A stretch of DNA of 12,708 nt from Desulfovibrio sp. (GCA_003512875.1 DONZ01000142.1:1-12708); one strand, 5' to 3'; positions 1 through 7,565 are shown, counted from the stretch's first letter. The notes: generated from the letters alone by a model not told the origin. A program made the numbers and translations.

Positions 1-492
1 TGACGCACCCTTTGCAAGAGCTTCCCAGTTATGCACGGAATCCGGCTTTGCAGGGTCTTCATGCCCGGTTATAATGGTTACGGAAGAAGCGGCTGTCCTG
101 TCTGTCAAGGGAATGCCCGCGTAAGCAGGACCGGCGATAGTGCTGCTTATTCCGGGGATTTCGCAAAACGGAACGCCGGCATCAAACAAAGCCCTTCCTT
201 CTTCGCCTCCGCGTCCGAAAATATAAGGGTCCCCCCCTTTAAGACGGGCGACGATTTTACCTTCTTTGGCTTTTTCCACCAACAGCGCGTTGATGTCTTC
301 CTGCTTCATGGCATGGTTGCCGGCTATTTTTCCAACATATATCTTTTCAGCGTCAGCGCGCACATTATCCAATAAAACATCACTTGCCAAATAATCATAC
401 ACAACAACATCGGCACGGCTTAATGCATCCAAGCCCTTGCAGGTGATAAGCCCGGGGTCGCCCGGACCAGCACCGATCAGATATACAAACAT
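1..492 (-). CDS. cobA: Uroporphyrinogen-III C-methyltransferase (SUMT), N-terminal part, truncated by window edge
   Basis: Read on the minus strand from an ATG at 492-490, this gives 164 uninterrupted codons running off the window. The protein should transfer two SAM-derived methyl groups to uroporphyrinogen III to make precorrin-2, the entry to siroheme and cobamides; it is cytosolic. Visible family motifs are the glycine-rich start [11 protein letters not shown] (about residues 6-16), [24 protein letters not shown], the SAM-site signature [18 protein letters not shown] (about 90-107) and [21 protein letters not shown] strong Shine-Dalgarno GGAGG lies at 501-497, four bases before the ATG, which fixes the start. 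In sulfate reducers this domain is often fused to uroporphyrinogen-III synthase (HemD). Whether it is here cannot be seen, because the C-terminus is outside the window. Siroheme is the cofactor of dissimilatory sulfite reductase, so the gene suits a sulfur-respiring host (inference). Confidence 0.95.
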   Translation of the reverse strand, partial: MFVYLIGAGPGDPGLITCKGLDALSRADVVVYDYLASDVLLDNVRADAEKIYVGKIAGNHAMKQEDINALLVEKAKEGKIVARLKGGDPYIFGRGGEEGRALFDAGVPFCEIPGISSTIAGPAYAGIPLTDRTAASSVTIITGHEDPAKPDSVHNWEALAKGAS

Positions 493-535
493 GATGCCTC
501 CGCTATAAATAATCAAAATTCATTAAACAGCAATT

Positions 536-564
536 CTTATAACCGTAAATTCCCTTTTTCGCAA
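536..564 (-). promoter_or_regulatory. Candidate sigma-70 promoter for cobA
   Basis: On the minus strand, TTGCGA (564-559) and TATAAG (541-536) are 17 bases apart and match 4/6 and 5/6 of the -35 and -10 consensus. The predicted start near 529 gives a leader of about 37 bases ahead of the cobA Shine-Dalgarno and ATG. The region is AT-rich, so chance matches are likely. A perfect TATAAT on the minus strand at 623-618 is an alternative, but I see no -35 at a suitable distance from it. Confidence 0.35.
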
Positions 565-582
565 CCAGATAATTTCCAAAAA

Positions 583-604
583 AAATGTCATACCTTTGAC
601 ATTT
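583..604. promoter_or_regulatory. Inverted repeat, candidate operator or enhancer in the divergent promoter region
   Basis: AAATGTCA-N6-TGACATTT is a perfect 8+8 bp inverted repeat. The inner TGTCA-N6-TGACA has the half-site spacing typical of CRP/FNR-superfamily dimers. It is centred at 593.5, about 73 bases upstream of the predicted sigma-54 start at 667 and about 64 bases upstream of the candidate cobA start at 529. It could therefore be an enhancer-binding-protein site for the sigma-54 gene, a CRP/FNR-type activator site for cobA, or serve both. The binding protein is unknown. Confidence 0.5.
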
Positions 605-640
605 GATATTTTTACAAATTATATCAATACAATACAATAA

Positions 641-656
641 AGGCATGATTCTTGCA
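641..656 (+). promoter_or_regulatory. Sigma-54 (RpoN) -24/-12 promoter
   Basis: AGGCATGATTCTTGCA contains the invariant GG (642-643) and GC (654-655) separated by exactly ten bases. It matches most of the sigma-54 consensus TGGCACG-N4-TTGCA, including GGCA and TTGCA. The predicted start is near 667, 27 bases before the ATG at 694. Sigma-54 promoters need an ATP-driven enhancer-binding protein, and a palindrome lies about 73 bases upstream of the start. Confidence 0.75.
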
Positions 657-693
657 ACTATCCCGATAAAATTGATATGGAAGCGAGTTTTCT

Positions 694-1923
694 ATGGCAT
701 ACGATAGTTTAAGTTTATCACAACCTCTGCATGGCGGCGGATATAATGAATATTTGCTGAATAAAATGCAAAACAAAGACAATCCGCAGTCCGCAATTCA
801 ACAAGTGAAACAAAATTTTTCCCAACAGTCATTAATGGATACGGTTTCCGGTTTTGCTTCCGAACTTCGTTCCCAAAACCTTGTTAAAGCCGTAGCCGCT
901 TTTCAAGAGGGCAATACCGGTCTTCCGCCCACGCTTACGGAACGCGGGGCAAAAATCGATACGAACGGAACAGTCACCCTGCAAGCCCCTCCTGAAACCA
1001 AGACGGAAGCAATACGGGGTATGGCGCTTGAACAACATTCCGCCCTAGCTTTGGACAAAAAAACGAGCATATCCCTGCAAGGGCTGCGCGCCATGTCTTT
1101 GGACAGCAATTCCTTAGGAATTTTGTCACGCCTTGCGAAACGTGCGGAAAATCAAACCATCCCCCCTCAACATACCGATACAGCCCAATCGAAAACGCTT
1201 TCCGACACATTTGCCGACGAACTTTCCGTAGGTAAACTGGCAATTAAATACGAATCAGCGGAAACAGGCAGCCAAAGTATCGGATACGACAGACACGGCG
1301 GAACTTCCTACGGAACATACCAGCTTTCTTCCAAAGCTGGAACATTTGACAATTTTTTGACATTTCTGCAAAAAAACGAACCGGAATGGGCTGACACGCT
1401 GAAAAAAGCCGGTGCCGCGAATACCGGCGGCAAACAAGGCGCCGTGCCTGCCGCTTGGAAAAAAATATGTGCCGAAAACCCTGAACGCATGAAAGAATTG
1501 GAGCATGATTTCATCGTGGAAAGCCATTATGAACCCGTATTGGATTACGTGCGGAAAAAATGGAACAGCACCATTTCTCCCGCCCTCAAGGAAGTCATAT
1601 TCAGCACTTCCGTACAACACGGAGTAGCCGGAGCAAAGCGGATTATCGACCAAGCCCTCTCGAGCATGCCTCAGGAAAAAACAAATCAGGCTGAACTTGA
1701 AGAGAAAAGCAACGAACTTTTTATGGCAGGATTTGAAACCGATACGAAAAATCCGCCTCAAACCCAAGCCAAAGCAGAACCGCAGGAACAACAGGTCTTA
1801 TTCATCAAAAACATTTACGAAAACAGAAAAAATAAATTTTCGTCCTCAACCGTCGCCGTTCAGCAAGCCGCAAAAATCCGCTTCAAAAACGAACAGAACG
1901 ACGCTCTCGCCATGTTGGGATAA
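694..1923 (+). CDS. Sigma-54-driven lysozyme-like (putative peptidoglycan hydrolase) protein, 409 aa
   Basis: I do not recognise a named gene. The core at about residues 180-320 looks like a lysozyme-superfamily domain: a candidate catalytic glutamate in KYESAETG (Glu187), then GYDRHGGTSYGTYQLSS (197-213), the glycine/tyrosine-rich pattern seen in phage-tail and VgrG-associated muramidases, then helices ending in SVQHGVAGAKRIIDQAL. The first ~180 residues are polar, Gln/Ser-rich and probably helical. The tail (~340-409) is charged and low in complexity (QTQAKAEPQEQQ). The N-terminus MAYDSLSLSQPLHGGG has no hydrophobic signal peptide, so any export would be non-Sec, for example through a flagellar-type or contractile apparatus. 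The start is supported by GGAAGCGAG at 679-687 and by the sigma-54 promoter. Possible roles are flagellar or cell-wall remodelling, or a secreted effector. The catalytic assignment is inference from motif resemblance. Confidence 0.7.
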   Translation: MAYDSLSLSQPLHGGGYNEYLLNKMQNKDNPQSAIQQVKQNFSQQSLMDTVSGFASELRSQNLVKAVAAFQEGNTGLPPTLTERGAKIDTNGTVTLQAPPETKTEAIRGMALEQHSALALDKKTSISLQGLRAMSLDSNSLGILSRLAKRAENQTIPPQHTDTAQSKTLSDTFADELSVGKLAIKYESAETGSQSIGYDRHGGTSYGTYQLSSKAGTFDNFLTFLQKNEPEWADTLKKAGAANTGGKQGAVPAAWKKICAENPERMKELEHDFIVESHYEPVLDYVRKKWNSTISPALKEVIFSTSVQHGVAGAKRIIDQALSSMPQEKTNQAELEEKSNELFMAGFETDTKNPPQTQAKAEPQEQQVLFIKNIYENRKNKFSSSTVAVQQAAKIRFKNEQNDALAMLG

Positions 1924-1983
1924 CAGATTGGAATAAAGGCATGAAAAAAGAATTTTCATAACAAAGAATATTGCTTATGAAAT

Positions 1984-2011
1984 TTGACAAAAATCTAATA
2001 ACGCCTATACT
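1984..2011 (+). promoter_or_regulatory. Sigma-70 promoter of the MFS exporter gene
   Basis: A consensus -35 TTGACA (1984-1989) and a -10 TATACT (2006-2011) are separated by 16 bases. The predicted start near 2018 gives a leader of about 60 bases before the ATG at 2078. The -10 box runs into the left arm of the palindrome at 2009-2041. Confidence 0.65.
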
Positions 2012-2041
2012 GGAATACTATAAAAACGATAGTATTCCAGT
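2009..2041. promoter_or_regulatory. Perfect 13+13 bp palindrome, candidate repressor operator of the MFS gene
   Basis: ACTGGAATACTAT-N7-ATAGTATTCCAGT is a perfect inverted repeat covering the end of the -10 box, the predicted start (~2018) and the first transcribed bases. That is the classic position for a repressor such as a TetR- or MarR-family protein controlling an exporter. TTTTATTT follows the right arm, so a terminator reading is possible. However, the MFS gene starts 36 bases later with no room for another promoter, and the predicted transcript would lack most of the left arm. I therefore prefer a DNA operator. No regulator gene is visible in the window. Confidence 0.6.
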
Positions 2042-2077
2042 TTTATTTCATAAAAAAGCCAGTATTGAGGATTTGTC

Positions 2078-3493
2078 ATGCCAGCAGAATGCTCACCTCC
2101 CGAAAAAGTCTTTTGGGTTTATGTTTCTTTATGGATTGCAAACTTTTTTTCTCCCTTGCTGTACAGCGGGGTGACAACGATTTTGCCGTCTGTCGCTTCG
2201 GATTTCAATACCTCTGCCGCAACAATTTCCCTTATCGTCATGCTTTTCGCTTATTCCCAAGGATATTTCGGAGCCATAGGCGGACGGCTCAGCGACCTTT
2301 TCGGACTGCGAAGAATGCTGACCCTCGGCTTCATCATTTGCTTCATCACCCTTATCGGACTTTTCTTTTCCCCCAACTTTTTCGTTTTAAGCATTTTCCG
2401 GTTATTCCAAGGCATCGGAACAGCTCTTCTCATCAGCACGAGCACCGCCATCGCCGTCAATATCACCCCTTTATATAAACGCGGTTCAATTTTAGGAATT
2501 ATGACTTCAGCCTCCTACCTCGGCGCTTCCTTGGGTCCGATTATCGGCGGTGCTATCGCAACATTCCTCACTTGGCGGTATTTATTCCTTTTCCTGCTTA
2601 TTCCCAACATCTTAGGACTTATCCTTTTTAGAAACGCATTGCGCCTTGAATGGTGCACCCTTGACGGAGAACAATTTGACACAAAAGGCGCTGTCATGCT
2701 CGGACTCGGCACCGGCGCCATTTCCTTGGGCGCAGGACTCATGAGCATTTATTTCAGCCTTATCTGGCTTGTTCCTTTCGGCTTCGTTCTGCTCGCCTTT
2801 TTTGTCTATATGCAAAAACACACCAAATATCCCATTATCAATATTGATCTTTTCACCAAAGCAAAATCTTTCACCTTGGGACTTATCGCCATGATGGTCA
2901 ATTTCGGCGCAACCACCGCCTTTATCTACTATTCGACCATGTATTTCCAGCAAGTCAGAAACTTCACTCCGTTGATGACCGGGTTTTTCCTGCTTTTCAA
3001 AAGTGCCGCCCAATTCGGCATCGCTCCTTTTTCCGGGCGCCTGGCGGATAAAATACACCCTGAATATATTGTTATCGCGGGGCTTATTCTCTGCACGGCA
3101 AGTTTGGTCGGCACCGCCTATCTAAACCAGCATTCCAGCATTTATTACATTTACGCCACACTTTTCATTTCCGGCATCGGCATTGCTATTTTCCATTCGC
3201 CCTGCACGGTTTCTTCCCTGCGCGACATTCCGTCAAAAGACATGTCCGTTGCTTCAAGCCTCACCGCCACGGCAAGAAGCATGGGTATTTTAGGCAGCCA
3301 AATCATTGTTTCCTTGGCTATTTCCCATTACCTCGGCAAGCAAACCGTAAACCCCGAAACCATTCCCGCCTTTTTGCAGTCAATGAAATTTTCCTTTTTA
3401 TTCATGTCAGGCGTCAATATCATCTGTATCTTTTTTTACTGCAAACTTGCCTATAAAATTTATAAAAACGACCGCATGGATATTCCAAGTTAA
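2078..3493 (+). CDS. MFS multidrug-type exporter, DHA2-like (14-TM class), 471 aa
   Basis: A very hydrophobic inner-membrane protein, predicted to export small molecules or drugs by proton antiport. The MFS motif A GGRLSDLFGLRRM lies at about residues 68-80, the loop after TM2. The antiporter motif C GASLGPIIGG lies at about 149-158 in TM5, and RLFQGIGTA matches the motif B region in TM4. Length and the number of hydrophobic segments fit the DHA2 (EmrB/QacA-like) group; exact TM counting was by eye. The substrate is unknown. The ATG at 2078 is preceded by GAGG at 2067-2070. There is no partner EmrA-type membrane-fusion gene next to it, so it is a single-gene unit here. It is probably induced by relief of a repressor bound at the palindrome at 2009-2041. 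The next gene's promoter begins ten bases after its stop, and I see no terminator between them. Confidence 0.9.
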   Translation: MPAECSPPEKVFWVYVSLWIANFFSPLLYSGVTTILPSVASDFNTSAATISLIVMLFAYSQGYFGAIGGRLSDLFGLRRMLTLGFIICFITLIGLFFSPNFFVLSIFRLFQGIGTALLISTSTAIAVNITPLYKRGSILGIMTSASYLGASLGPIIGGAIATFLTWRYLFLFLLIPNILGLILFRNALRLEWCTLDGEQFDTKGAVMLGLGTGAISLGAGLMSIYFSLIWLVPFGFVLLAFFVYMQKHTKYPIINIDLFTKAKSFTLGLIAMMVNFGATTAFIYYSTMYFQQVRNFTPLMTGFFLLFKSAAQFGIAPFSGRLADKIHPEYIVIAGLILCTASLVGTAYLNQHSSIYYIYATLFISGIGIAIFHSPCTVSSLRDIPSKDMSVASSLTATARSMGILGSQIIVSLAISHYLGKQTVNPETIPAFLQSMKFSFLFMSGVNIICIFFYCKLAYKIYKNDRMDIPS

Positions 3494-3502
3494 GATTATG
3501 TA

Positions 3503-3531
3503 TTGACAGTTTACCGCACAACGCATAAACT
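3503..3531 (+). promoter_or_regulatory. Sigma-70 promoter of the aminotransferase-pgi-argJ-DUF503 operon
   Basis: TTGACA (3503-3508) and TAAACT (3526-3531) are 17 bases apart, a perfect -35 and a 5/6 -10 match at optimal spacing. The predicted start is near 3538. This supports translation from the ATG at 3561 rather than 3546, which would have only an eight-base leader without a ribosome site. Confidence 0.7.
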
Positions 3532-3560
3532 TTACGCATTACAAAATGAAGAGAGTTCCC

Positions 3561-4733
3561 ATGAAATTAGCAAATAGATTATCAAGGGTGAAACCCTCCG
3601 CAACCTTGGCGGTCAATGCGAAAGCATTGGAATTGAAGAACAGGGGAGTCGATGTTATTTCCCTTGCCGTGGGCGAACCTGATTTTCCCACCCCGCCCCA
3701 TATCGCAGAAGCGGCTAAAAAAGCCATTGATGAACATTTCACCCGTTACACCGCCGTTGCGGGTATTCCGGAAATTCGTGCCGGTATTTGCGAATATTAC
3801 CAAAAGGTCCATGGCGTTTCCGCAAAAAACGAGAATGTCATCATAGGAAACGGCGGCAAACAATGCCTTTACAACCTTCTGCTTTGCCTTTTGAATGAAG
3901 GCGACGACGTGCTTATTCCTGTTCCGTACTGGACAAGTTATCCCGATATGGCAGCCCTTGTTGGAGCCAACCCTGTTTTTGTCCCCTCCAGCGCGGAAAA
4001 CGGTTACAGAATTTCTCTCGGCGCTCTGGACGCCAGCCTTACCCCCAAGACAAAACTCCTTCTTTTAAACAGTCCGAGCAATCCCTCAGGCGTAAGCTAT
4101 TCGCAAAAAGAACTGGATACCATCATCCGCTGGGCGATGGAAAAGGATATATTCATCATCGCCGACGAAGTTTACGAGCAGCTTGTGTATGATGAAAAAT
4201 ATCAATCGAGCGCAAGCAAACTTTGGGAGCAATATCCGGATAAGATTGCAATTCTCAACGCGTTTTCCAAAAGCTTCGCCATGACCGGCTGGCGTCTCGG
4301 TTTTGCTCTCGCCCATAAGGAACTGATAACGGAAATGACAAAACTGCAGGGACAAATTACATCCAGCATTTGTTCTATTTCACAAAAAGCAGGCGTTACA
4401 GCCCTGACTTCTTCTTATGACTGCATACTCCCCATGAGAGAAGCTTTCAAACGCCGCCGCGACTTCGCCTATGCGGAAATCAGTTCATGGAAAAATATCC
4501 TCTGTCCGAAACCGGAAGGTGCTTTCTATCTTTTTCCCGATGTGAGCGAACTTTTTTGTGAAAAATATAAAAATGCCCAAGAACTTTGCTCCTATCTTTT
4601 GGACGAAGCCAAAGTCGCCGTCATGCCCGGTGACGCGTTCGGTTTGCCGAACTGCATAAGAATTTCCTATGCCGTTTCCGACGAAACATTGAAAAAAGCA
4701 TTAACTTCAATAAAAAAAGCCCTTTATGACTGA
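3561..4733 (+). CDS. Class I PLP aminotransferase, aspartate (possibly aspartate/prephenate) aminotransferase, 390 aa
   Basis: A fold-type I PLP enzyme moving amino groups between aspartate (or a related donor) and 2-oxo acids in the cytosol. Visible active-site residues are Trp124 in PVPYWTSYP, Asn174 in NSPSNPSG, Asp202 in IIADEVYEQL, the Schiff-base Lys237 in AFSKSFAMTGWRLGF, and the carboxylate-binding Arg367 in CIRISYA. The N-terminus MKLANRLSRVKPSATLAVNAKALELKNRG matches the family start well when read from 3561. An upstream in-frame ATG at 3546 has no ribosome site and lies almost at the predicted transcript start, so I reject it. GAAGAGAG at 3548-3555 is a modest ribosome site. The length is normal. 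Subgroup-Ib enzymes of this kind sometimes act on prephenate, so the substrate is not settled. The stop codon overlaps the pgi start by eight bases, implying translational coupling. Confidence 0.92.
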   Translation: MKLANRLSRVKPSATLAVNAKALELKNRGVDVISLAVGEPDFPTPPHIAEAAKKAIDEHFTRYTAVAGIPEIRAGICEYYQKVHGVSAKNENVIIGNGGKQCLYNLLLCLLNEGDDVLIPVPYWTSYPDMAALVGANPVFVPSSAENGYRISLGALDASLTPKTKLLLLNSPSNPSGVSYSQKELDTIIRWAMEKDIFIIADEVYEQLVYDEKYQSSASKLWEQYPDKIAILNAFSKSFAMTGWRLGFALAHKELITEMTKLQGQITSSICSISQKAGVTALTSSYDCILPMREAFKRRRDFAYAEISSWKNILCPKPEGAFYLFPDVSELFCEKYKNAQELCSYLLDEAKVAVMPGDAFGLPNCIRISYAVSDETLKKALTSIKKALYD

Positions 4734-6024
4734 TATGAAATTTTATAATTCCGAAAAATTCGCCTATCCTTGCGAAGACCCTCTTGCCATCCACGCCATC
4801 ACGGAATGCATCGAAAAATTGCAGGAAGAAAAACTGCCCTTTGTCACCCTTGATTTCATTCCGCAGCTTTTGGCGGAACTGGAAAACCTGACAGAGTATT
4901 TCGCCCGTTTTGACCATTTGCTCTTGCTCGGCATCGGCGGTTCAGCCCTTGGCCCCCATGCGCTGCAGCAAGCTTTCAGCCCTCAGGACAAATATGTTTT
5001 AACCCCTGACGCGCAAATGAAAAAACATTTATGGGTCATTGACAATGTAAACGCCGGCCATTTGGCTGACTGCCTGAAAAATCTGCCTTTGGAAAAAACC
5101 CTCGTCCTGACTGTCAGCAAATCAGGTTCAACCCTTGAAACCATTTCCCAATATTTTATCTGCAAGCAATATTTTCAAAAAATGCTTCCTGCGACATGGC
5201 AAAATAATTTCTTTATCATCACCGATGAGGAAAAAGGATTTTTACGCCGGGAAACAACGGATAACAATTATAAATCATTGCCTGTCCCCGCATTGCTCGG
5301 CGGCAGATTCAGCATTTTCTGCGCTGTCGGCTTGGTTCCCGCCCTTTTTTTGGGCATAGATTACAAACGCTTCATCCAAGGAGCGATGGAAGCGAAAAAC
5401 GAATTTTTTGCGGAATGCGCCTCCTATCAAGAAAATTGCCAAAACCCTTTGCCCAGACTTTTCGAGCTTGCGAATTTCGCATACAGCACCATGGCGAACG
5501 GTTATAGCGAACTCATCTTTTTTAATTACATACCGAAATGGAGCAGCCTGAATAATTGGTTCAGGCAGCTTTGGTCTGAAAGTTTAGGGAAAAACGGACA
5601 AGGTTCAACTCCTGTCACGGCTCTCGGAACTGTCGACCAACACTCTATCTTACAGCTTTTTCTGGACAGCAAACCCAATAAAGCCGTACTCTTTTTAACC
5701 GCTTCCGCAATGGAAAAAAATGCTCTTTGCACCATTTCAAAAAATCTTCCCGAAGAATGGAAATGGCTTGCGGAAAAAAATATTTCCGAAATTCTTGATG
5801 CGGAAGCGAACGGAACGAAACAGTCCATGATTAATCATCATATTCCCCTGTGCAGTATGGTTTTTCCGAAAACCGACGAGCAAGCCTTTGGAAAAATCAT
5901 GTGGGAACTTTGCATGACAACCATTTTGACCGCCCATTTTTTAGGAATAAATCCTTACGACCAACCTGCCGTTGAAAAAAGCAAAAAAATTGCCAAAGCA
6001 ACACTTTCGCAAAACTCAAACTGA
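4726..6024 (+). CDS. pgi: Glucose-6-phosphate isomerase, 432 aa
   Basis: Interconverts glucose 6-phosphate and fructose 6-phosphate in glycolysis/gluconeogenesis; cytosolic. Family motifs are clear: LLLGIGGSALGP (about 65-76), VSKSGSTLETI for phosphate binding, GGRFSIFCAVGLVPALF, QLWSESLGKNGQG with catalytic Glu285, GTVDQHS with His306, and QPAVEKSKK with Lys418. At 432 residues it belongs to the short form seen in Bacillus and many non-enteric bacteria rather than the ~550-residue form. The ATG at 4726 overlaps the aminotransferase stop. A second ATG at 4735 (residue 4) is possible, and neither has a good Shine-Dalgarno, so translation probably depends on ribosomes finishing the upstream gene. 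It ends 27 bases before argJ. Confidence 0.95.
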   Translation: MTDMKFYNSEKFAYPCEDPLAIHAITECIEKLQEEKLPFVTLDFIPQLLAELENLTEYFARFDHLLLLGIGGSALGPHALQQAFSPQDKYVLTPDAQMKKHLWVIDNVNAGHLADCLKNLPLEKTLVLTVSKSGSTLETISQYFICKQYFQKMLPATWQNNFFIITDEEKGFLRRETTDNNYKSLPVPALLGGRFSIFCAVGLVPALFLGIDYKRFIQGAMEAKNEFFAECASYQENCQNPLPRLFELANFAYSTMANGYSELIFFNYIPKWSSLNNWFRQLWSESLGKNGQGSTPVTALGTVDQHSILQLFLDSKPNKAVLFLTASAMEKNALCTISKNLPEEWKWLAEKNISEILDAEANGTKQSMINHHIPLCSMVFPKTDEQAFGKIMWELCMTTILTAHFLGINPYDQPAVEKSKKIAKATLSQNSN

Positions 6025-6051
6025 TATACACCGATATACAAGGACACCGCA

Positions 6052-7230
6052 ATGCACACACTGCCTAAAGGATTTTCACTTGCTGTCGCCAATGCCGATT
6101 TCAGAGAAAAAAATTTGCCGAGAAAAGATTTATCCTTGGTTTTATGCGAACAAAAAACAGTAGCCGCAGGCTGCTTCACAACCAACCTTTTTAAAGCCGC
6201 CCCTGTTTTATGTTCCCAAAAGAATTTGGCGGAAAGCGAAGAAATACGGGCAATCGTGATCAATTCCGGACAAGCCAACGCCTGCACCGGTGAAAAAGGC
6301 ATGCAAACATGCCTCAAAAGCCAAGCAATCATTGAAGAACTCTTCGATTTGCCAAAAGGTTCCGTGCTCACAGGTTCGACGGGTATTATCGGCGCCCATA
6401 TCAACCTCGAAAAATGGGAAGAAGCAAGCTATGAACTGAAAACGAATCTTGGGGAAGCAACCCTTGAAGATTATGCCAAAAGCATTATGACGACAGACGC
6501 TTTCCCTAAAATTTCCTATAAAAAAATCGAAAAAAACGGTAACGAAGTTATTTTTGCGGGCGTAGCCAAAGGCGCAGGCATGATTTGCCCCAATATGGCG
6601 ACAATGCTCAGCGTTCTTATTTCTGATGTGCAGGTCGATAAGGAAACTTGGACGGAAATTATTAAAAACGCTGTGCGGCAGGGTTTCAATACAGTCAGTG
6701 TCGACGGGGACACCTCGACCAATGACAGCCTTTTCGCCCTGTCCAGCGGACTGTCCCGCGTCAGTTTGGAAAAAGAGGAATTGCAAGCCATTGTTACGGA
6801 AATAATTCAGGAATTGGCGTATCTGCTTGTGAAAGACGGCGAGGGAGCAAGCAAGGTTATGCATATTGACGTCACAGGCGCAAAAACAGACGCCGACGCA
6901 GAAAAAATCGCCCGCACTGTCGGACATTCACAGCTGGTAAAAACAGCCGTATACGGCAAAGACCCGAATTGGGGACGTATTGTGGCGGCAGCCGGACGTG
7001 CGGGAGTGCCATTCAATCCTGACAAACTCAGCTTGACCCTCTGCGGAATTGAAATTTTTAAAGACGGACAACCTGTCGATATGGATATCGACGCTGCTTT
7101 CCGTCCTCTTTTTGACCAGAAAGACATCGATATTCAGATACATCTCGCAGAAGGAAACGGAAAAGCCCGTTTGAAAGCCTCCGATCTTACTCATGACTAT
7201 GTTTCCCTTAACGCTGATTACCGCTCATAA
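6052..7230 (+). CDS. argJ: Arginine biosynthesis ArgJ (glutamate/ornithine N-acetyltransferase), 392 aa
   Basis: ArgJ transfers the acetyl group from N-acetylornithine to glutamate, closing the cyclic arginine pathway; some members also use acetyl-CoA. It is an Ntn-type enzyme that cleaves itself into alpha and beta chains before a conserved threonine. That site is visible as KGAGMICPNMATML with Thr184. Other family blocks are INSGQANACTG, VLTGSTGIIG, SVDGDTSTNDSLFALSSG and KDPNWGRIVAAAGRAGV. The length is typical. AAGGA at 6040-6044 precedes the ATG. Two copies of GATATACA (6023-6030 and 6033-6040) fill the gap after pgi and are of unknown meaning. It lies 12 bases before the DUF503 gene in the same operon. 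Whether it is mono- or bifunctional cannot be told from sequence. Confidence 0.96.
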   Translation: MHTLPKGFSLAVANADFREKNLPRKDLSLVLCEQKTVAAGCFTTNLFKAAPVLCSQKNLAESEEIRAIVINSGQANACTGEKGMQTCLKSQAIIEELFDLPKGSVLTGSTGIIGAHINLEKWEEASYELKTNLGEATLEDYAKSIMTTDAFPKISYKKIEKNGNEVIFAGVAKGAGMICPNMATMLSVLISDVQVDKETWTEIIKNAVRQGFNTVSVDGDTSTNDSLFALSSGLSRVSLEKEELQAIVTEIIQELAYLLVKDGEGASKVMHIDVTGAKTDADAEKIARTVGHSQLVKTAVYGKDPNWGRIVAAAGRAGVPFNPDKLSLTLCGIEIFKDGQPVDMDIDAAFRPLFDQKDIDIQIHLAEGNGKARLKASDLTHDYVSLNADYRS

Positions 7231-7242
7231 CAAGGAAAATAC

Positions 7243-7530
7243 ATGCTTTTTGCCGTATTGACCGTGGAATATACCTTGCACGGCAATGATAATCTCAAAG
7301 CGAAACGCCGTGTAGCCAACAGCCTTAAAACAAAGGTGAGAAATACTTTTAATGTCGCCGTTGCGGAAGCCGGAACGGAAAATTCCTTAACAAAACTCCG
7401 TCTGCAGGTTATCTCTCTGAGCAATGAAGAAAGGCATTTACGCTCACGCATGGACAAGTGTCTTGCCATGATGGAAGCCGTTTGTCCTGAAGAAATGACG
7501 TGGAGCGATATTGAAATGATTGATTATTAA
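7243..7530 (+). CDS. DUF503 (YlxP-like) small protein, 95 aa
   Basis: A small conserved protein of the DUF503/YlxP family. Recognition rests on the N-terminal beta strand LFAVLTVEYTLHG, the family hallmark NLKAKRRVANSLKTKVRNTFNVAVAEAG, and an acidic end. The molecular role is not established; the gene commonly sits beside infB and rbfA, which suggests a ribosome-related job. Here it follows argJ by 12 bases with AAGGA at 7232-7236, so it is probably the last gene of the aminotransferase-pgi-argJ unit. The usual neighbours infB and rbfA are absent from the window. Confidence 0.85.
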   Translation: MLFAVLTVEYTLHGNDNLKAKRRVANSLKTKVRNTFNVAVAEAGTENSLTKLRLQVISLSNEERHLRSRMDKCLAMMEAVCPEEMTWSDIEMIDY

Positions 7531-7565
7531 ATAATGGCATACTATATTGCCGCAAATCCGCCCAT

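Larger units (their letters stand above)
636..1944 (+). repeat. 13-bp direct repeat flanking the lysozyme-like gene
   Basis: AATAAAGGCATGA occurs at 636-648, inside the sigma-54 promoter, and again at 1932-1944, nine bases after the stop of the lysozyme-like gene. The second copy has the GG of a -24 box but not the GC of a -12 box, so it is not itself a promoter. The coordinates given span both copies and the gene between them. It may be chance in AT-rich DNA, or a trace of insertion or duplication. Confidence 0.5.

Noticed and set aside
31..375. Open frame of 114 codons on the plus strand
   Set aside because: It is antisense to cobA, whose minus-strand reading has clear SUMT motifs and a strong ribosome site; the plus-strand peptide shows none.
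1255..1791. Minus-strand open frame of 178 codons inside the lysozyme-like gene
   Set aside because: Phe/Arg/Gly-rich composition typical of an antisense shadow, with no motif; the plus-strand gene has a promoter and a domain pattern.
1941..1959. ATGAAAA-N5-TTTTCAT as terminator of the lysozyme-like gene
   Set aside because: The stem is almost all A-T and lacks a following T run; too weak to call.
3546..3560. Upstream ATG for the aminotransferase
   Set aside because: It lies about eight bases after the predicted transcript start with no ribosome site; the ATG at 3561 matches the family N-terminus.
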